From Seriola aureovittata (Eukaryota; Chordata; Actinopteri; Carangiformes; Carangidae): a stretch of 64,000 bases of DNA. The position numbers and the translations under genes are program-made. The notes below the pieces were generated by a model that was given only the letters and a program-made list of their open reading frames with translations, was not told where the DNA came from and searched no databases. Positions 60,089-64,000 of the stretch are shown one piece after another (within the stretch, counting starts at the first letter, position 1; the number at the start of each line of letters is the position of its first letter). Where the stretch lies: the NCBI RefSeq assembly GCF_021018895.1, contig NC_079364.1, positions 13,002,385-13,066,384 of the forward strand, written 5' to 3'.

Positions 60089-63000
60089 CGCCCGCCGAGC
60101 TGCAGAGCCAAAGTTCGGGGGGAGCCACCACCGGCTCAAAAGTTTCTTCAGGGGCTGGGGAAGAAGCTAAGCTAGTTGCCGCTTGTCCACATGTGGATGT
60201 GGTCATGGGAGGAGTAGTGGTTCCTTGTCTGGTGGACACGGGGTCTATGGTGTCAACCATTACGGAGAGCTTCTTCCGGCAGCACTTTGAGGCTTGGGGC
60301 CAAGAGAGGCTTCGGTCCTGCCATTGGCTGCGACTTCGAGCGGCCAACGGGTTGCCCATTCCCTACCTGGGCTATCTGGAGCTTGAAGTCGAGCTTTGTG
60401 GCAGGTCGTTGCCGGAGTGTGGGTTACTGGTGGTCAAGGACCCCCCAGCTGATGAATCTCCTCCCGCACCTGGTGTGTTGGGGATGAATATTTTGCAAAG
60501 GTGTTACAGGATGCTGTTTGGGCAACATGGTCTCGCTCTGTTTGGTCTCCCCATTGTCACTGAAGCACCAAAATCTGTTGTGCAAGCACTACAAAGATGC
60601 CACCAGGCTTCCGAGGATCCTCCCTCTGAAGCCGCTGGTAAAGTTAAGGTGCGAGGCAAGAAGGCCTGCCGCATCCCTGGTGGCACCATGCAGGTGGTTT
60701 TAGCTACCTGTTCTGCACATTGCTCTGGCGCTACGGTGCTCTTTGAACCCTCAGATCAGGGACTTCCTGCTGGACTTCTGGCTTCCCCAGCACTGGTTCG
60801 AGTCGAGAGTGGTACTGCATATATCCCCATTGTGAACGTGGGTTCTTCGGATGTGCTGCTCTACCCTCGAACAGTGGTGGGAACCTTGAATGAGGTTCGT
60901 GTGGTGAGTTTGCCCCCTGGTGTTGAAGAGATTCCATCTCAAATAGCCACCTTAGCATCCCAGGTTGTGGTCCCCCCGCTTCCAGACCAGGTGGATGCAG
61001 TCGACCTGTCGGTCTTGTCAGCTGGAGAGCAGGAAGAGGCGCGAGGTCTTCTGCGGAAACACGCCTCAGTCTTTTCGTCACATGATGGTGACTTGGGTTG
61101 TACTAACTTGATTTCCCATGAAATCCCGCTTTTGGATAACACTCCTATCCGTCAGCGCTACCGGCGGATTCCGCCATCAGAATATGAGGTGGTCAAAGAG
61201 CACATTAACCAGCTGTTGGGTGCGCAGGTTATAAGGGAAAGCAGTAGCCCTTTTGCCTCCCCAATTGTGCTGGTTAAGAAAAAGGATGGCAGTCTGCGCT
61301 TATGCGTAGACTACCGACACCTTAACAGCAGGACCAGGAAGGACGCCTTCCCCCTGCCACGTATTGAGGAGTCGCTGGATGCCCTGACCGGAGCCCGCTG
61401 GTTCTCCACCATGGATCTAGCCAGCGGGTACAATCAGGTTCCAGTTGCAGAGGTCGATCGACCTAAGACGGCTTTTTGCACTCCATTTGGGCTCTTTGAG
61501 TGGAATCGCATGCCTTTTGGGCTGTGTAATGCACCTAGCACCTTCCAGCGGCTCATGCAGAGGATCTTTGGGGACCAGCAGTGTCAGTCCTTGCTGTTGT
61601 ATCTGGATGATATTGTAGTTTTTTCCTCCACCTTCCAGCAACATCTAGAGCGGCTGGAGGTGGTGCTGCAGCGGTTGCAAAAAGAGGGCCTGAAGGCCAA
61701 GATGTCAAAGTGCTCGTTCTTTCAACAAGAGGTGAGCTACTTAGGGCATGTTATTTCTGCCAACGGTGTTTCCACAGATCCAGGTAAAGTGGAGGTGGTA
61801 GCAAACTGGCAGCCCCCCACTTCCATCCTGGAGCTGCGGTCCTTTCTCGGGTTCGCTAGCTACTATCGCCGCTTTGTGGAAGGTTTTGCCAAGTTGGCTG
61901 CCCCCCTACATCGCCTGGTGGCTGAGCTTGGGGGATCAAAGTCCAAGCGGTCCGAACGCCAGGTTTCAGAAAAGTGGACAGTAAAACACCAGCAGAGCTT
62001 TGAGGCCTTAAAGTCCAAGCTTACCAATGCTCCTGTGCTTGCATACGCCGACTTTGCCCTCCCCTTCATCCTAGAGGTGGATGCAAGTCATGGAGGCTTG
62101 GGCGCAGTGCTCTCACAAGAGCAGGAAGGAAAGATCCGGCCCATAGCATTTGCAAGCAGAGGCTTGAGGCCGACAGAGCGCAATCCAGTTAATTATAGCT
62201 CCATGAAGCTGGAGTTTTTGGCGTTAAAATGGGCCATGACGGAAAAGTTCCGTGAATATTTGCTTGGCCACAGGTGCATTGTCTTTACGGACAATAATCC
62301 TCTTAGCCATCTGTCGTCAGCTAAACTTGGTGCTTTGGAGCAGCGCTGGGCAGCCCAGCTTGCAGCCTTTGATTTTGAGGTTCGCTACCGTCCCGGTAAA
62401 GCTAACGCTAATGCAGATGCCCTGTCCCGTATGCACCCACCTGTAGTAGTAGACTTTGACACAATAGTCTCTGGGACAGCAATTCCACCGCCCTTGAAGC
62501 AAGCTTTGCAAGCTCAAGGGCCTGAAGCCTGTCAGGCTGCTGTTCAAGCTTTGCCCCAGCATCCACCTGCTGATATTGCTGCACTTCAGCAGGCGGATTC
62601 TGTGATCATGGAGGTGTGTGCACTTTGGCGGCAGAAGCAATACCCTGACCGTGAGAAGCGCCGGCAGCTATCCCAGCTAGCTTTGGTACTCCTCAAACAG
62701 TGGGATCGGCTGACTGAACAGGCTGGAGTGGTTTATAGGCAGGTTTTGCGCTCCGATGGTGGGGAAGCGGTTCTCCAGGTTCTTTTGCCGGCTGCTCTGA
62801 AAGAAAAGGTCCTCACTGAGGTTCACCAAAACCATGGCCACCAAGGTGTGGATAGGACCTCGGAATTGCTCAGGCAGCGGTGCTATTGGCCGGGTATGAC
62901 CTCTGATGTGAGACACTGGTGTCAAACCTGTGAGCGGTGCCAGGTGGCCAAGGATTCTGGGCCACCGGCCCGGAGCTTCATGGGGCATTTGTTGGCCTCT

Positions 63001-64000
63001 GAGCCAAATGAAATTTTGGCAATGGACTATACCATGCTGGAACCAACCGGCAATGGGCTTGAGAATGTCCTTGTGTTGACTGATGTTTTTAGCAAATACA
63101 CTCTTGCTATCCCCACTCGGGATCAAAGAGCCTCTACTGTGGCCCAGGTGCTTGTCAATGAGTGGTTTTCAAAGTTTGGTGTCCCAGTGCGAATTCATTC
63201 CGATCAGGGTCGGAATTTTGAAAGTGCCCTTATTCAGCAGCTATGTGGACTTTACGGGATTGAGAAGTCCCGAACCACTCCTTACCATCCTGAAGGGAAT
63301 GGGCAATGCGAGCGGTTCAACCGCACGCTTCACAACTTGTTGCGCACCCTTCCAGCCTCTCGCAAAAGCAATTGGCATTCTTGTCTACCACAGGTAATGT
63401 ATGCTTATAACACCACCCCCCACCAATCGACTGGGGAGTCGCCCTTTTTCCTAATGTTTGGCCGGGAGGCAAGGCTCCCAGTTGACTTCTTGTTGGGGAG
63501 AGTGCAGGATCCTGTTGGTGGGGCAGTAAATGACTGGGTGCAAGAGCACCAGACCCGGTTGCACCTGGCTTTTGAAGGTGTTCGAGAAAGGTTAAAGGTC
63601 ACAGCTGAGCGCCGAAAAAGGAACCATGATCAGACTGTTCGGTCACAGCCCCTGGTGGAGGGCCAGATGGTGTTGGTGAGAGATCTGGGCAGGAGAGGTC
63701 GTTGCAAGATTCAGGATAAGTGGAATTCAGTTGTGCATAGGGTGATCAAGGCTCCCCCTGGAGAAGGTCCTGTGTATACTGTGGCACCATTAGATGACCT
63801 CACCAAGGTCAAGCGGGTGCATCGAACGTTGCTTAAGGCCGTGGTTGGGGTCGCTTCTCCGGGCAGCACTTCTGATTCTCCTCCTATTCCCCCGGGCCAG
63901 CTGGTGATGCAAGACGAATCATCCGATGATGATTTGTTGGTTTTGGTGAGGGAAACCCCTACCCCATCCGCTGGCCGGATGGCCAGAGAAACCCAAACAG
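60064..64000 (+). CDS. pol: Pol polyprotein (protease-RT-RNase H-integrase), partial at window edge
   Basis: Open for more than 1,300 codons with no stop, in the -1 frame relative to gag, and overlapping gag by 25 nt (60064-60088). Aspartic protease: LVDTGSMVS with the catalytic Asp at 60235. RT: MDLASGYNQV (Asp at 61414) and YLDD at 61600-61611. RNase H: Asp 62080, Glu 62212, Asp 62290. Integrase: an HX4H...CX2C zinc module (His 62824 and 62839, Cys 62929 and 62938), then D,D(35)E with Asp 63025, Asp 63202 and Glu 63310. A GPY/F-like C-terminal segment (about 63720-63830) leads into an acidic, Ser/Pro-rich region still open at 64000. It has no start codon of its own in the overlap, so expression should need the frameshift at 60079-60085. 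Confidence 0.92.
60079..60137 (+). promoter_or_regulatory. Programmed -1 ribosomal frameshift signal between gag and pol
   Basis: The heptamer GGGAAAC (60079-60085) sits in the register G GGA AAC of the gag frame and is followed at once by the gag TAG. After a 5-nt spacer (60086-60090), 60091-60100 can pair with 60113-60122, with one G-G mismatch and one G-U pair. The loop bases GAGCC (60105-60109) can pair with GGCTC (60133-60137), giving an H-type pseudoknot. A competing hairpin uses GAGCC at 60122-60126 with the same GGCTC. Pol is in exactly the -1 frame. XXXYYYZ heptamers plus a pseudoknot are the established retroviral arrangement. Confidence 0.8.

Larger units (their letters stand above)
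57117..64000 (+). mobile_element. Ty3/gypsy-type LTR retrotransposon, 5' part (continues beyond window)
   Basis: Order: candidate 5' LTR (57117-58797), primer binding site (58801-58819), leader, gag (59021-60088), and pol in the -1 frame (60064 to the window edge). Domain order protease, RT, RNase H, integrase is that of Ty3/gypsy and retroviruses. No chromodomain has appeared by 64000. No stop interrupts gag or pol, so this copy is structurally intact as far as seen. The 3' LTR, any later gene and the target duplication lie outside the window. Confidence 0.9.

Noticed and set aside
59252..62640. Minus-strand frames over gag and pol
   Set aside because: They are shadows of intact plus-strand gag and pol frames with full domain content.

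Overview
The window reads as nuclear DNA of a ray-finned fish, probably a percomorph teleost. It has vertebrate genes with GT-AG introns, a tRNA-derived SINE and Tc1-like fossils of fish type, AC/GT microsatellites, and several classes of retroelement. Three host genes can be assembled exon by exon with intact frames. First is an SLC22-family transporter on + (263-27858, nine exons, 628 aa), most like SLC22A31. Second is a membrane dipeptidase of the DPEP1 type on - (29797-36365, ten exons, 417 aa). Third is a cytosolic sulfotransferase on + (44998-48894, six exons, 303 aa), probably SULT5A1. From memory, SLC22A31 and DPEP1 are neighbours at human 16q24.3 and Sult5a1 lies near Dpep1 in mouse, so the block looks like conserved synteny.

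Region by region: 1-10681 carries transporter exons 1-5. About 11067-25770 is a satellite-like array inside intron 5. It is built from variants of a roughly 35-bp unit (CTTACTATACTATGACGTTTT...) and organised into higher-order repeats of about 1.2-1.4 kb. An LTR-like insertion (18711-19262) interrupts it. 26094-27858 carries exons 6-9. The dipeptidase follows tail to tail; its introns hold a 715-bp terminal-inverted-repeat element and older nested repeats. 37870-42330 is a nested retrotransposon: an L1-type LINE interrupted by a HERO/R2-like LINE with a restriction-like endonuclease, flanked by a 169-bp direct duplication of L1 sequence. A SINE with a perfect 15-bp target duplication (42948-43135) precedes the sulfotransferase, whose intron 2 holds a solo LTR. 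48895-57116 is gene-poor and contains a Tc1 fossil between two diverged copies of a roughly 330-bp segment.

From about 57117 to the window edge lies a Ty3/gypsy-type LTR retrotransposon on +: candidate long LTR, tRNA-Ser-type primer binding site, gag with a CCHC knuckle, and pol (protease, RT, RNase H, integrase). The pol frame has no stop from 60064 to 64000. Gag and pol are joined by a textbook -1 frameshift signal: GGGAAAC in register directly before the gag stop, then a potential pseudoknot after a 5-nt spacer. The element looks young and may be active.

The strongest items for follow-up are the higher-order satellite in the transporter intron, the 169-bp duplication around the HERO-like insertion, and the intact frameshift module.
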